Source: Flectobacillus roseus (lineage in GTDB: Bacteria > Bacteroidota > Bacteroidia > Cytophagales > Spirosomataceae). From it: a stretch of 64,000 nt of DNA. Below are positions 22,793 through 31,892 of this stretch, piece by piece. The notes beneath the pieces were generated by a model that saw nothing but the letters and a program-made list of their open reading frames with translations, had not been told where the DNA came from and did no database searches. Positions within the stretch are counted from its first letter, which is position 1, and every line of letters begins with the position of its first letter. Location of the stretch: the NCBI RefSeq assembly GCF_030056665.1, contig NZ_JASHIG010000002.1, one strand, 5' to 3'. The translations under genes were made by a program, and so were the position numbers.

Positions 22793-23677
22793 CTATATAT
22801 GGATTTTGCGATAATCTCTTGGCGTATAACCTGTTAGTTTTTTGAAGGTAGTTGAAAAATGTTGTGATGAGTAAAATCCCGTTTCTAAGGCAATATCTGT
22901 CAGGGACTTATCACTACTTTTGAGCAATCTACTTGCCTCTGCAATACGGATATTAATAAGGTAGTTGAGAGGAGAAAAACCTGAAAAGCGTTTTACTTTT
23001 TCCGAGAAAGCTGTATTTCCTAATCCTGCCAAACCAGCCATTTCCTCCAAGGTCCATGGGTGTTCCAAATTAGCTCTTAGGGTTTGTTCCAATTGCAGAA
23101 AAGTCTGTGAAAAATCTTGGTTATTTCGTTCGGTTTTACCCAAGGTTCTTGCCCAAGTAATCAGAATTTCATCTACAATTTGAGGCACTCTGGTACGATA
23201 CCCAAAGGCTTGCTCTTGTACCTCCTGCCCCAATTCCATGATTAATTGTCCAATTGCAGGATTACGAGGAATGATTGGCTTGGCATTCGACAAAAATAGT
23301 TTTGAAATAACCACTTGTTCACTGTATGAGATTTTGCTCCAATCACCCAAAATCAAATGTCCCTCCTTAGTCCAATGACTCGGCAATATACTGAGTTGCA
23401 TAAAAGCACCAATCTCCAAATATCCCCTTGGATTGCCAAGCTCCTGCCAAGGTTGAACAATCAAGGAATCGTTGGGATATAATGGATAGGTTTTATGCTC
23501 CAAACTCCATTCGTATTTGCCTTCTGTAAAGCTAAAAATACCTATTCCTTCTCGCTGGCAAACCTCCCAAGAATCAAGAATGATTTGCTGTACTTTCTGT
23601 GAAAGCAAGCAAGACACAAAGGGAAATTCCTTTAATTCGGGCGATTCGTTTTGTATATAGTAAAAGTTGGAATTCAT
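22793..23677 (-). CDS. AraC-family transcriptional regulator
   Basis: The protein has 294 residues from the ATG at 23677; an ATG at 23713 is possible. The N-terminal two thirds (FSFTEGKYEWSLEHKTYPLYPNDSL) look like a cupin-type ligand domain. The C-terminal hundred residues hold the paired helix-turn-helix (WTLEEMAGLAGLGNTAFSEK; SLTDIALETGFYSSQHFSTT; KKLTGYTPRDYRK). It is followed after 38 bp by the FGGY kinase at 21237 and is divergent from the 6-phosphogluconate dehydrogenase gene across 651 bp. A role as local regulator of gluconate use is inferred. Confidence 0.88.
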   Translation of the reverse strand: MNSNFYYIQNESPELKEFPFVSCLLSQKVQQIILDSWEVCQREGIGIFSFTEGKYEWSLEHKTYPLYPNDSLIVQPWQELGNPRGYLEIGAFMQLSILPSHWTKEGHLILGDWSKISYSEQVVISKLFLSNAKPIIPRNPAIGQLIMELGQEVQEQAFGYRTRVPQIVDEILITWARTLGKTERNNQDFSQTFLQLEQTLRANLEHPWTLEEMAGLAGLGNTAFSEKVKRFSGFSPLNYLINIRIAEASRLLKSSDKSLTDIALETGFYSSQHFSTTFKKLTGYTPRDYRKIHI

Positions 23678-23961
23678 GAGATAATCACAAGATATGGCTG
23701 AAAAAACCATCATGTAATTTAGGCAGGTTCATCGGTATTGGACATAGCAACAAGGCACAATTTTTTACTTTTCTACTAAAAATGAAAGAAAACAGTACTC
23801 TTAAAGCAGAGGATTTTAGTTTTCGTTTTCTAAAACCCTCATTTCTAAATAGTTCGAGTTTCAATTACAGAATTGAGACCAAATAAATATTTAAAATATT
23901 TCACACCGAAAAAAAATGAAAGTTTTAAACAAAATAATACAAGAAATTTGAGCAGTAGATT

Positions 23962-24122
23962 TAAGTATTCATGCAGAATGAGATTCAAGTTATGTGTTTA
24001 GGGACAAGGCAACAGGCACAAGGCACAAAGTGTTAAAATGCTTTTTTACAAAGCCCACTACCGAAAGCCGATACCTGAAAGCCGAAAGCACAATCTTAAA
24101 TTTTATTTTGCCCACTAACTTA
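23962..24122 (-). repeat. A-type inverted-repeat element, copy A1
   Basis: This 161-bp element has left end TAAGTATTCATGCAGAATGA. Its right end reads TAAGTTAGTGGGCAAAATAA on the other strand. The interior carries the family core (GGACAAGGCAACAGGCACAA, then CGAAAGCCGATACCTGAAAG) in inverse orientation. It abuts C1 with a shared TTAA. Confidence 0.7.
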
Positions 24123-24225
24123 AGTATTAGTGCTGAATTATGAGTTATGAATTGTGAATGTAAAATTTTAATTATCAATATCTTACATCTTCAATTGATT
24201 AAATATAATTCTGCACGATTACTTA
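24121..24225 (+). repeat. C-type inverted-repeat element, copy C1
   Basis: This is a 105-bp element bounded by TAAGTATTAGTGCTGAATTA on the left and, read on the other strand, TAAGTAATCGTGCAGAATTA on the right. The interior is TTGTGAATGTAAAATTTTAA-like, as in the copies at 6112 and 53554. Confidence 0.7.
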
Positions 24226-24328
24226 TAACGGATATACAAATCACGAATAACGTTTTTACAAATTACTGAGTACAGTACACCTCATCATTTATAAACAAAA
24301 TATCCCAAAACTTTTAACAAATAAACTT

Positions 24329-25225
24329 ATGCAAATTGGATTGGTAGGCTTAGGCAAAATGGGTTTTAACCTTGCGTTAAATTTACATAGAAATGGATTT
24401 GAGGTAATAGCCAACGACGTAAACCCCGATTTTGTAACTCAAATTGCGCAACAAGGTATCTCTACAGCTTCTAGCTTAGAAGATTTGACGACCCAACTTA
24501 CAGGCAGAAGAGTCATTTGGTTGATGGTGCCTGCTGGTGAAATTGTAGACGCTGTCATTGAGCAATTAATTCCTTTATTGAACCCTTCAGACATAATAAT
24601 AGATGGCGGAAACTCTTTTTACAAAGATTCTTTACGTCGTTACGCACATTTGAAAGACAAGGGTATCGACTTCCTTGACTGTGGTACTTCGGGCGGCACG
24701 AGTGGTGCTTTGCAAGGCGCATGTACTATGATTGGAGGAGATACCGATGTCTTCAAATATGTAGAGGAAGTTTTTCAAAAAATATCTATCCAAAACGGTT
24801 ATTTACATACCGGTCGTGCAGGAAGTGGACACTTTACCAAAATGGTTCACAATGGTATCGAATACGGTATGATGCAGGCGATTGCAGAAGGCTTTGAGGT
24901 TTTTGAGCGCTCGCAATTTGATATTGATTTTCAGAAAACAGCCGAATTATTCAATCATGGCTCGGTAGTGAGGGGTTGGTTGATGGAATTGACGGCAAAT
25001 GCTTTTGCAAAAGATCCACAATTGGACGCAATTAAAGGAGTAATGCACTCTTCGGGCGAAGGCAAATGGACTCTAGAAACGGCTTTGGATATGGGTGTAC
25101 CTACGCCTGTTATTGCCCTTTCAGTGATGATGCGCTATCGCTCACAGATGGAAGATACATTCTCTGGGAAGGTTGTCGCGGCTCTTCGTAATGAATTTGG
25201 AGGTCATGCCGTAGAGAAAAAATAG
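24329..25225 (+). CDS. gnd: 6-phosphogluconate dehydrogenase, short (GndA/YqeC-like) form
   Basis: The 298-residue enzyme oxidatively decarboxylates 6-phosphogluconate to ribulose 5-phosphate. The N-terminal Rossmann motif GLVGLGKMGFNLALNL (residues 4-19) is followed by the D-N-x-x-x-x substrate region (IDGGNSFYKDS), CGTSGG, and the catalytic KMVHNGIEYGMMQAIAEG with Lys and Asn. The short length matches the tetrameric NAD-preferring type rather than the 470-residue E. coli form. It is followed after 32 bp by an FGGY kinase, giving a two-step gluconate to pentose phosphate route (kinase, then this enzyme). Confidence 0.92.
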   Translation: MQIGLVGLGKMGFNLALNLHRNGFEVIANDVNPDFVTQIAQQGISTASSLEDLTTQLTGRRVIWLMVPAGEIVDAVIEQLIPLLNPSDIIIDGGNSFYKDSLRRYAHLKDKGIDFLDCGTSGGTSGALQGACTMIGGDTDVFKYVEEVFQKISIQNGYLHTGRAGSGHFTKMVHNGIEYGMMQAIAEGFEVFERSQFDIDFQKTAELFNHGSVVRGWLMELTANAFAKDPQLDAIKGVMHSSGEGKWTLETALDMGVPTPVIALSVMMRYRSQMEDTFSGKVVAALRNEFGGHAVEKK

Positions 25226-25257
25226 TCGTGATAAGCATCTGTAGAATTTAAAACTGA

Positions 25258-26682
25258 ATGCTTATGGCGCATTATTATGCAGGTATTGATTTGGGCACGA
25301 CTGCTACAAAAGCGGTGGTCTTCAATCAAAATGGTGAAGTTTTGTATCAGGTGAGTCGGGAATACCCGATGTATCACCCCCAACCAGAATGGAGTACCCA
25401 ACACCCACAAGATTTACTTACAGCAACAAAGGATTGTATTGAAGATATTCTTGCCAGATTTGAAGTTCGATTTATCAGTTTTAGTGCAGCAATGCAAAGT
25501 TTGATATTGGTCAATGAACAACATCAAGCTTTAACAGACTGTATGATTTGGGCGGACAATCGAGCAGCAGATATTGCAGATACCTTAAAAGAAAGCTTAA
25601 CAGGTCAGCGATTTTATGATATTTCGGGCATTCCGGTACATAGTTTTTCGCCTATGACCAAGATTGCATGGCTCAAGGAACATGAACCAGCCTTGTTAGC
25701 TTCGGCTCACAAGTTAATCAGTGCCAAAGAATATATCTGGTATCACCTAACCCACGAATACACAATTGATACGACCCTTGCCTCTGGAACTGGGATGATG
25801 GACATACATTCGCTGCAATGGTCGGAGGAAATTTTGAACTACCTTAGTATCCAAAAAACACAATTGTCTATAATAGTAAAATCAACCCATCGAGCTTATT
25901 GTAAGCAATATGGTCTTGAATTAGTAAGTGGTGGTGGCGATGGGATTCTGGCTAATTTAGGCTCTGGAGCTATTACTCCCGACAAAATGGCGCTTACAAT
26001 AGGCACAAGTGGAGCAGTTCGAGTGGTTTCGAGTCAACCATTTATCGACTCTCAAATGAGGACACAATGTTATCACTTGTTTGATACAGAATACCTCAAA
26101 TTAGGAGCAGTAAACAACGGCGCAGTAGTTTTACAATGGCTTAAAAATAACATTCTTGAAACTGTTGAGACATACCAAGAATTATTTGAAAAAGCAGAGC
26201 AAGTACCTGTAGGTTCCGAAGGGTTGTTATTTGTGCCTTATATCTTGGGTGAAAGAGCACCCATTTGGGATGCCAAAGCCAAAGGCATCATGATTGGCTT
26301 AGATATGCAACATACACAGGGACATATCATTCGTGCAAGCATGGAGGGTATCTTATTTGGTTTAAAACAGATTGCAGAGGTATTAGTCCCTCAAAAAGAG
26401 ACATTATCCAATATGACATTGATGGTCAGTGGAGGCTTTGCTAAAAGTAATTTTTGGTTACAAATGACCGCCGACATTTTTCAAATGAAAGTAGAAGTCA
26501 GTAATACGATTGAAAGTTCGGCTTGGGGCGCTGTGTTACTAGGTTTCCAATCATTTGGAATAGAGTACCAGAACGATATAAAAAACGAAATAGTTTTTTA
26601 TCCCAACCAAGAAAATAGTCGTCTTTATCAACAAGGGTTTGAGCGATTCAAAAATGTTTATACACAATTTTTGAAAGTTTAG
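25258..26682 (+). CDS. FGGY-family gluconokinase, copy 2
   Basis: This 474-residue FGGY kinase begins MLMAHYYAGIDLGTTATKAVVF; the GIDLGTTATK loop binds ATP. Sugar-contact motif MIWADNRAAD is at about 100-109, followed by SPMTKIAWL, GGGDGILANLGSGA with catalytic Asp, TIGTSGAVR, and GERAPIWDAKAKGIMIGL. It would phosphorylate gluconate to 6-phosphogluconate for the dehydrogenase encoded 32 bp upstream. It is clearly related to the kinase at 21237 across the same motifs, so one copy may serve a different sugar acid. It ends before a convergent terminator. Confidence 0.88.
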   Translation: MLMAHYYAGIDLGTTATKAVVFNQNGEVLYQVSREYPMYHPQPEWSTQHPQDLLTATKDCIEDILARFEVRFISFSAAMQSLILVNEQHQALTDCMIWADNRAADIADTLKESLTGQRFYDISGIPVHSFSPMTKIAWLKEHEPALLASAHKLISAKEYIWYHLTHEYTIDTTLASGTGMMDIHSLQWSEEILNYLSIQKTQLSIIVKSTHRAYCKQYGLELVSGGGDGILANLGSGAITPDKMALTIGTSGAVRVVSSQPFIDSQMRTQCYHLFDTEYLKLGAVNNGAVVLQWLKNNILETVETYQELFEKAEQVPVGSEGLLFVPYILGERAPIWDAKAKGIMIGLDMQHTQGHIIRASMEGILFGLKQIAEVLVPQKETLSNMTLMVSGGFAKSNFWLQMTADIFQMKVEVSNTIESSAWGAVLLGFQSFGIEYQNDIKNEIVFYPNQENSRLYQQGFERFKNVYTQFLKV

Positions 26683-26742
26683 CTTACATCACCAAACCCA
26701 TTTCGAATTTAGCTATCACTATCTATCCCCCCTAATAAACGA

Positions 26743-26770
26743 AAAGGCTTAATCTCACGATTAAGCCTTT
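26743..26770. terminator. Bidirectional terminator between kinase and esterase genes
   Basis: AAAGGCTTAATC pairs perfectly with GATTAAGCCTTT over a TCAC loop. It is flanked by A and T tracts and lies between convergent genes ending at 26682 and 26777. Confidence 0.9.
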
Positions 26771-26776
26771 ATATTT

Positions 26777-27781
26777 TTATCTAAATGCCAACACATCTTT
26801 ATGTTTTTTAAAGACCTTTTTCAAAAAGTGGTCGACATACTCAACCGTTGGGTCAAACCAAGGTGTAAACAAACAAAAAGAATGCGGAGAATCTTTAAAG
26901 GTATGCACTTCTGAATAAATATGATTAGCCTCCAAAATTTTACGATAATCGTCTCTTCCTGCGTGCATTCGTTCTACACTACTATTAATGAACAAAGTGG
27001 GTGGCGTATTTTTTCCTGTATAAGTCAAAGCAGAACCTTCTTTCCAAAGTGCAGGATTTTCGTCCTTACCGTATCCAAACCAGTAGGTAGCGGCTGAGGT
27101 TCTTTTGGAATCGTCTCCCTCAGCAGATTCTGGATGAATAAAAGCCACAATGCCATCTATGTCGACAATCGCCTGAACATCACTCGAAACTCCTGTAATA
27201 CCTTCGTTTGCCTCAAAAGTCTGAACCCCATTGGTATTACCCACCAAAGACGCCAGTTGTCCACCAGCCGAAAAACCCAAACTTGCAATCTTATTTGCAT
27301 CTACATGATATTGTGAAGCATTGGCACGAATCCATCTTACGGCAGCTTTCAAATCTTGTACCGCAGCAGGATATAAAGCCTCTGTAGAAAGTCGGTACTC
27401 GGCTGTAAAAGTGGCATAACCCAAGGATGCCAGTTTCTGTGCCAAAGGAATATGCTGTGCCCTATTGCCAGAACGCCAACCTCCGCCATGAATAATCAAA
27501 ATAGCGGGATGTGGTTGATGATTTTTTTCTTTTGGGTAAAAAGCGTCCAATTTTAATTCCCTATCACCAATTTTGGCATACACCACATCACGTTTTTCTG
27601 TAACGTTTGTATACTGATTTTCAATAACTAAAAGCGCATTGGGATGCGTTTTTAGCGTTGTCTTTAAGGCCGAATAGCTATTATAGGAATTGTCCCTCAC
27701 GCCCGTGACTCCGATGGTCGATTGAGCCCATGAGGAAATAGATAATGAAACGGAAAGAGAAATGGTCAGTAGAGTTTTCAC
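26777..27781 (-). CDS. Secreted alpha/beta hydrolase (BD-FAE/esterase type)
   Basis: The 334-residue protein has signal peptide MKTLLTISLSVSLSISSWAQ. The oxyanion motif IIHGGGWRSG (about 97-106), nucleophile elbow GFSAGGQ and C-terminal Asp/His region (HTFKDSPHSFCLF) match HSL-like/BD-FAE esterases. It is located beside a pectin methylesterase gene on the same strand (60 bp apart), so it may deacetylate or deesterify plant polysaccharide. Direct substrate evidence is lacking. Confidence 0.85.
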   Translation of the reverse strand: MKTLLTISLSVSLSISSWAQSTIGVTGVRDNSYNSYSALKTTLKTHPNALLVIENQYTNVTEKRDVVYAKIGDRELKLDAFYPKEKNHQPHPAILIIHGGGWRSGNRAQHIPLAQKLASLGYATFTAEYRLSTEALYPAAVQDLKAAVRWIRANASQYHVDANKIASLGFSAGGQLASLVGNTNGVQTFEANEGITGVSSDVQAIVDIDGIVAFIHPESAEGDDSKRTSAATYWFGYGKDENPALWKEGSALTYTGKNTPPTLFINSSVERMHAGRDDYRKILEANHIYSEVHTFKDSPHSFCLFTPWFDPTVEYVDHFLKKVFKKHKDVLAFR

Positions 27782-27839
27782 AATATTTATAAATATTTAA
27801 AGATTTTTTACTCTTATTTCAACAAAGATAGAAAATCTT

Positions 27840-28820
27840 TTATTTATCCAACCAGAACTTTGATAATTCTTGTATTATTTTTCCTGCAAAAATCTCTGAT
27901 TTACTGTAGGTTAAGGCTTCTGTCTTGGTCAAACTCTTCGACCATTTTACACGTTTTGTTTGGTTTGCACCTGTTCCAGTTGTATTGTATTCAGCATAAA
28001 ATACGGTATTTTCAGTTGAGGGTCTGCCCCAGTTATTCCACCCTTCAGGTACTATATGACTGCCTACTTCGCAATCGATAAAAACAGTTTTGGCAAAATC
28101 TCTCCAAGGTCTACCCAGATACACTTTGGTCACGTTGGCATCAGCAGTGAGTTTACAATTTTTGAAAACATATCCATACACCACCCAATCAGGCGTTGAG
28201 GCTGCCGAAACGTATCCATCTGCTTTTGAGTGAATATGGCAACGTTCAAAAAGTGCTGTAGAAGAACCAAAAATAAAATCGACTGTCCCTTCGATAAAAC
28301 AATCTTCAAAGAGTTGTCGAGAGTTTTCACCAGAAGCAAAAATGGTATCTTGATTTCCTAAAAAGCGACAATTCTTAAAAACGCATCTATCTCCTTCGAC
28401 ATGCAATGCCACGGCTTGCCCCACCCTTCCTGCAGTGTTTTCAATGGTTAAGTTCTCGAAAGAAAGGTTATTGCCCATAACTCTCAAGGTATAAGAATCA
28501 AAGGTTTCCATTTTACCTTTTCCTGAATAATCATTGTAGCTGATAATGGTGCTATCCTTATCTTCGCCAACAAATTTGATATTGGTTAAGGTGCTAGGGA
28601 TATCCAATTTCTCAACATATTTACCTTTTTTGATTTTTATGGTGATGCCTTTGGGAAGATATACTCTGACAGCGTTAATAGCATCTTGGATATACTTAAA
28701 ATCGCCAGAGCCATCTTTTGCTACCACCAAATCATGTTGAACTTTTAGGGCTTGAGCATTTACGCTACTAATACTCAGAGAAAGAATGAAAGCAATAGAA
28801 GTGAAGATTCGTAGGAACAT
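27840..28820 (-). CDS. Pectin methylesterase (CE8), secreted
   Basis: The 326-residue protein has signal MFLRIFTSIAFILSLSISSVNAQ and a right-handed beta-helix. The characteristic elements appear in order: AKDGSGDFKYIQDAI, GKYVEK, LTIENTAGRVGQAVAL, FLGNQDT with catalytic Asp, CFIEGTVDFIFG with second catalytic Asp, and YLGRPW with Arg. It removes methyl esters from homogalacturonan, preparing it for lyases. No pectate lyase or SusCD is next to it. The secreted esterase gene follows after 58 bp, so a two-gene operon is probable. Confidence 0.93.
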   Translation of the reverse strand: MFLRIFTSIAFILSLSISSVNAQALKVQHDLVVAKDGSGDFKYIQDAINAVRVYLPKGITIKIKKGKYVEKLDIPSTLTNIKFVGEDKDSTIISYNDYSGKGKMETFDSYTLRVMGNNLSFENLTIENTAGRVGQAVALHVEGDRCVFKNCRFLGNQDTIFASGENSRQLFEDCFIEGTVDFIFGSSTALFERCHIHSKADGYVSAASTPDWVVYGYVFKNCKLTADANVTKVYLGRPWRDFAKTVFIDCEVGSHIVPEGWNNWGRPSTENTVFYAEYNTTGTGANQTKRVKWSKSLTKTEALTYSKSEIFAGKIIQELSKFWLDK

Positions 28821-29151
28821 ACATTAATTAGATTACAGGTTTTTACATGAATTTCTTTTAAAAGAACCTGTAAGTATTTTTTTACTGGAAAGTACAGCTT
28901 GTAAAATAGTGAAGCTATTGAAAAGTATGAAGCTAGATTTGGGAATGTTGAATTAGTGATGTACGAAAGTTTGACTATTCCTTAAAATAAAATTGGTGTA
29001 GCGACAACCCTTGCGATTATCATGTTGAAAACGCGAATGATTATTTGTTATCCTTCATCATTAGAAGTGGATAGGTGCAAAGAATTTTATTTGTTGTTTT
29101 ACTTTTTTCGAATAGCGGGCGACTTAAGTCGCCCGCTATTCGAAAAAATAT
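28821..29151. other. Intergenic region with a degenerate B end and a perfect palindrome
   Basis: This 331-bp gap upstream of the pectin methylesterase holds a single B-like end (TTAGTGATGTACGAAAG at 28954) without a recognisable partner, and the palindrome at 29103. No gene is visible. Confidence 0.5.
29103..29148. terminator. Perfect 46-bp palindrome, terminator-like
   Basis: The sequence is an exact inverted repeat around 29125/29126, with arm TTTTTTCGAATAGCGGGCG and centre ACTTAAGT. It lies 3 bp beyond the phospholipase C stop on the minus strand. It has T runs in both directions and a near copy at 47437. The lack of a loop is unusual for a plain terminator. Confidence 0.85.
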
Positions 29152-31707
29152 CTACGCCGTTTTGACGAGTCCCATTGCTGGGTCAGTGAAACTTGATTGC
29201 CCTGTTTCGACATGCCCAGCATATCTTCTTAAAAAGATAGAATCGTCTTTCACTTTTACAGAGAAATCATACCAATTGTGACTTTTGGTAAGATTCAGCA
29301 CTAATTTTTGAGATTGACCAGCTGTAAGATTTATGGTTTTCAAACCTGTTTCATACGACTCGTCAATAACTTCGACAACAATCGCAGTCTTTGAAATATT
29401 CTCTAAATTTAACACAACATTACCAGTCAAAGCATGACTCTTTGAGGCTGACTCGTAGGTTAAACTAGTTTTTAGAGAATCTGAGGCATTTCCTTTGAAA
29501 GTTCTAAAAAAACCATTTGGGGCATAAATGTCTACTGCATATTGTCCCGACTCCGATTCAGATAATTTCCATGTATCATTGAGTTGGTCACCCGCTTTTA
29601 TGGCATAGTCTCTTGCCAACATAGACTCATAACCCAAAGATTTTCCTTCGGCATCTTTCTTAAGATAAGGAATCGTCGAATAGGCTTTGAAAGGCGAACC
29701 TTTGGTCTTTTTGCCAAAAACCGTTGTGCCTGCCTTCATTTTCAACTCGAAAACATCTCCTTTTACCTGACCATCTACGTACAACTCGTAAGGAATTGCA
29801 CAAGCTGGTCGGATACCCTTTTCTTGTTGAGGCATCCATTTTGCTACTTGAGGATTTTGATTGATGGCTTCTTGTTCAGCTTCAGTCAAAACTTTATAGC
29901 CCGATGGCAATTCTTTAAACTGCGCTTGGTGAACAGCCTGAATAAAGGGTTCTTTCTCGACAAAATTAGGTAGCGGAATATTCTCACCATTATAAGGTTG
30001 AAAAACAGAGGTCAAATCCCCACAGACTGTTCTTCTCCATTCGGTGATATTGCTTTCTTGAATATTCTTTTTTGTTTTTTTCGAAACAAATTTTTCCAAA
30101 AACTGAATTACAGAAGTGTGGTCAAAAACCTCCGAACATACACGTCCGCCACGAGTCCAAGGAGAGGCAATCAAAAGTGGTACTCTAAATCCCAAACCAA
30201 TAGGTCCTTTACGAATATCCTTGTAAGGTCGCTGTTGCTCATGAGTAATATTTACGCGCTCGACCGAGGCATCTATACCTTGCGAAACCTTTCCAGAATC
30301 TTGCGCCTGATGGTCGGGTGCTACGTAAGGAGGAATATGGTCAAAATAACCATCGTTTTCGTCATAAGCCAAAATGAAGATAGTCTTCTTCCAAACCTCA
30401 GGATTTTTGGTCAAAATATCCATCGCCTCCGACAAATACCAAGCCCCATACCAAGGCGCACCTGGATGGTCAGAAAAGTTCTCAGGCGCTACCAACCATG
30501 AAACGGTTGGTAAATTATTGTTGTTTACATCTTCCCTAAACTGATACAAGACATCGCTTTGTGGCACTGCCATTTCACGCTCTTTTCCATCGAAATCGTA
30601 TTTGATGTGACTTAGCTTTCTGTAATTGGGATCTTTTCTGTTATTGGTAAAAGCACGTTGGTGAATTGCCTTTTGGGTATCCGACAAATCATTAAACTTG
30701 TCAGGATGATAAGTTACTAAGTCAACTTTGATTTGTGCCAACCAGCCTTTTTTCGATTCTAGTTGTCTTTGTGCTTTTTTATATTCAGCGCTTGCAGCAT
30801 CTAGCGTAGGGAGTTTCTTCTCTAAACTGCTGATTTCTTCAGGCAAAACTTTCTCCAATTTCTGGATAAACTCGTAATATTCTGGTGCAAACTTTACCTT
30901 GTAATTCTCAAACCACTCGATAGGGTTATCAGTAAAATTAGAAAGCCAAGCATCCTCCTCACCTTCTAAACCAGATGGCAAACTAATTTCATTTTGGTAT
31001 ATTTTCCAAGGCACATTAGCTTCCTGAAGTCTTTCAGGAAATGTTTTCCATTTTGCCCACTTTTCATAGTCAATATCCTCATTTTTGACATTGGCTTTGG
31101 TATTGAAAGAAGCATTTTCACGAATCGTACCCGACCATAGATACAAGCGATTGGGTGTTGTACCTGTCAAAGAAGAGCAGAAATTTTGGTCACAAATCGT
31201 AAAAGCATCCGCCATAGCATAATAAAACGGAATATCCTCACGATTGTAATAACCCAAAGTCAGGGGCATATCCTTATAATCCTTGTTTCCAGATTGTTTT
31301 GCGCCAAGCCAGCCGTTATTTTTTCCATTATTGAGCGCATCTATTTGGTTTTCCCACGAGTGTGGCAACGAGCTCATCCAAGTAGCTTTGGAATCTTTAA
31401 GATTTAGGCGAAAAGGTGCGTAAGTTTTGCCGTCTTTAGTAGTTTGTAGCCAAACTTTACGTTTATTCCCATCTGTCAATGCACGAGGGTCGTTGAATCC
31501 ACGTACCCCTTGAAGGGTTCCAAAACAGTGGTCAAAAGAGCGGTTTTCTTGCATTAAAATCACCACGTGTTCGGCATCCCAAAATGAGCTACCTTGTGGA
31601 GGATTGATTTCCAATGCGCGTTGTATAGATTGAGGTAAAGCGCCAAAAAATCCAGCGCCACTAGCTAGAAAGGAGGCTTTTTTGATAAATTCTCTTCTTG
31701 ATTCCAT
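29152..31707 (-). CDS. Tat-exported phosphocholine-specific phospholipase C
   Basis: The 851-residue protein starts at the ATG at 31707, which puts the twin-arginine motif SRREFIKKA at the usual place; a start at 31722 is possible. The phosphoesterase domain (residues about 40-540) shows HVVILMQENRSFDHCFGTLQGVRGF, SLTGTTPNRLYLWSG, FILAYDENDGYFDH and DHTSVIQFLEKF, all characteristic of PlcC/AcpA-type enzymes. Two C-terminal beta-domains (DUF756-like) follow. It cleaves phosphatidylcholine or sphingomyelin to diacylglycerol or ceramide and phosphocholine. It could feed phosphorus scavenging, as could the phosphonate locus. Confidence 0.93.
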   Translation of the reverse strand: MESRREFIKKASFLASGAGFFGALPQSIQRALEINPPQGSSFWDAEHVVILMQENRSFDHCFGTLQGVRGFNDPRALTDGNKRKVWLQTTKDGKTYAPFRLNLKDSKATWMSSLPHSWENQIDALNNGKNNGWLGAKQSGNKDYKDMPLTLGYYNREDIPFYYAMADAFTICDQNFCSSLTGTTPNRLYLWSGTIRENASFNTKANVKNEDIDYEKWAKWKTFPERLQEANVPWKIYQNEISLPSGLEGEEDAWLSNFTDNPIEWFENYKVKFAPEYYEFIQKLEKVLPEEISSLEKKLPTLDAASAEYKKAQRQLESKKGWLAQIKVDLVTYHPDKFNDLSDTQKAIHQRAFTNNRKDPNYRKLSHIKYDFDGKEREMAVPQSDVLYQFREDVNNNNLPTVSWLVAPENFSDHPGAPWYGAWYLSEAMDILTKNPEVWKKTIFILAYDENDGYFDHIPPYVAPDHQAQDSGKVSQGIDASVERVNITHEQQRPYKDIRKGPIGLGFRVPLLIASPWTRGGRVCSEVFDHTSVIQFLEKFVSKKTKKNIQESNITEWRRTVCGDLTSVFQPYNGENIPLPNFVEKEPFIQAVHQAQFKELPSGYKVLTEAEQEAINQNPQVAKWMPQQEKGIRPACAIPYELYVDGQVKGDVFELKMKAGTTVFGKKTKGSPFKAYSTIPYLKKDAEGKSLGYESMLARDYAIKAGDQLNDTWKLSESESGQYAVDIYAPNGFFRTFKGNASDSLKTSLTYESASKSHALTGNVVLNLENISKTAIVVEVIDESYETGLKTINLTAGQSQKLVLNLTKSHNWYDFSVKVKDDSIFLRRYAGHVETGQSSFTDPAMGLVKTA

Positions 31708-31800
31708 AAGTTTTTGTTTCAATTGGGTAAGTTTATTTAGCCAAAAACTGCTGTATATAGGTAAATTGTCGTAGTGGCTAAATTAGCTATACAATTTCAA

Positions 31801-31844
31801 ACTCCTGTATCATATTGTTATCATTTTCAATATGGTACAGGAGT
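31801..31844 (-). terminator. Long stem-loop after the PAS/GAF protein gene
   Basis: ACTCCTGTATCATATTG pairs with CAATATGGTACAGGAGT with one mismatch over a 10-nt loop. It lies 49 bp beyond the minus-strand stop at 31893 and separates it from the phospholipase gene. Confidence 0.75.
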
Positions 31845-31892
31845 CAAAATACAAAACAAATTTAAAAGAAGCAGCCTAACGTTACGATAAAT

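Larger units (their letters stand above)
23678..24328. other. 651-bp intergenic region with A1 and C1 repeats
   Basis: This region between the AraC regulator and the 6-phosphogluconate dehydrogenase gene holds the A1 and C1 elements in its middle. The flanks at 23678-23960 and 24226-24328 are AT-rich and should contain the two outward promoters. No gene is seen. Confidence 0.6.

Noticed and set aside
29584..30501. Plus-strand frames of 129 and 167 codons inside the phospholipase C gene
   Set aside because: Antisense shadows of a long conserved gene, without start context.
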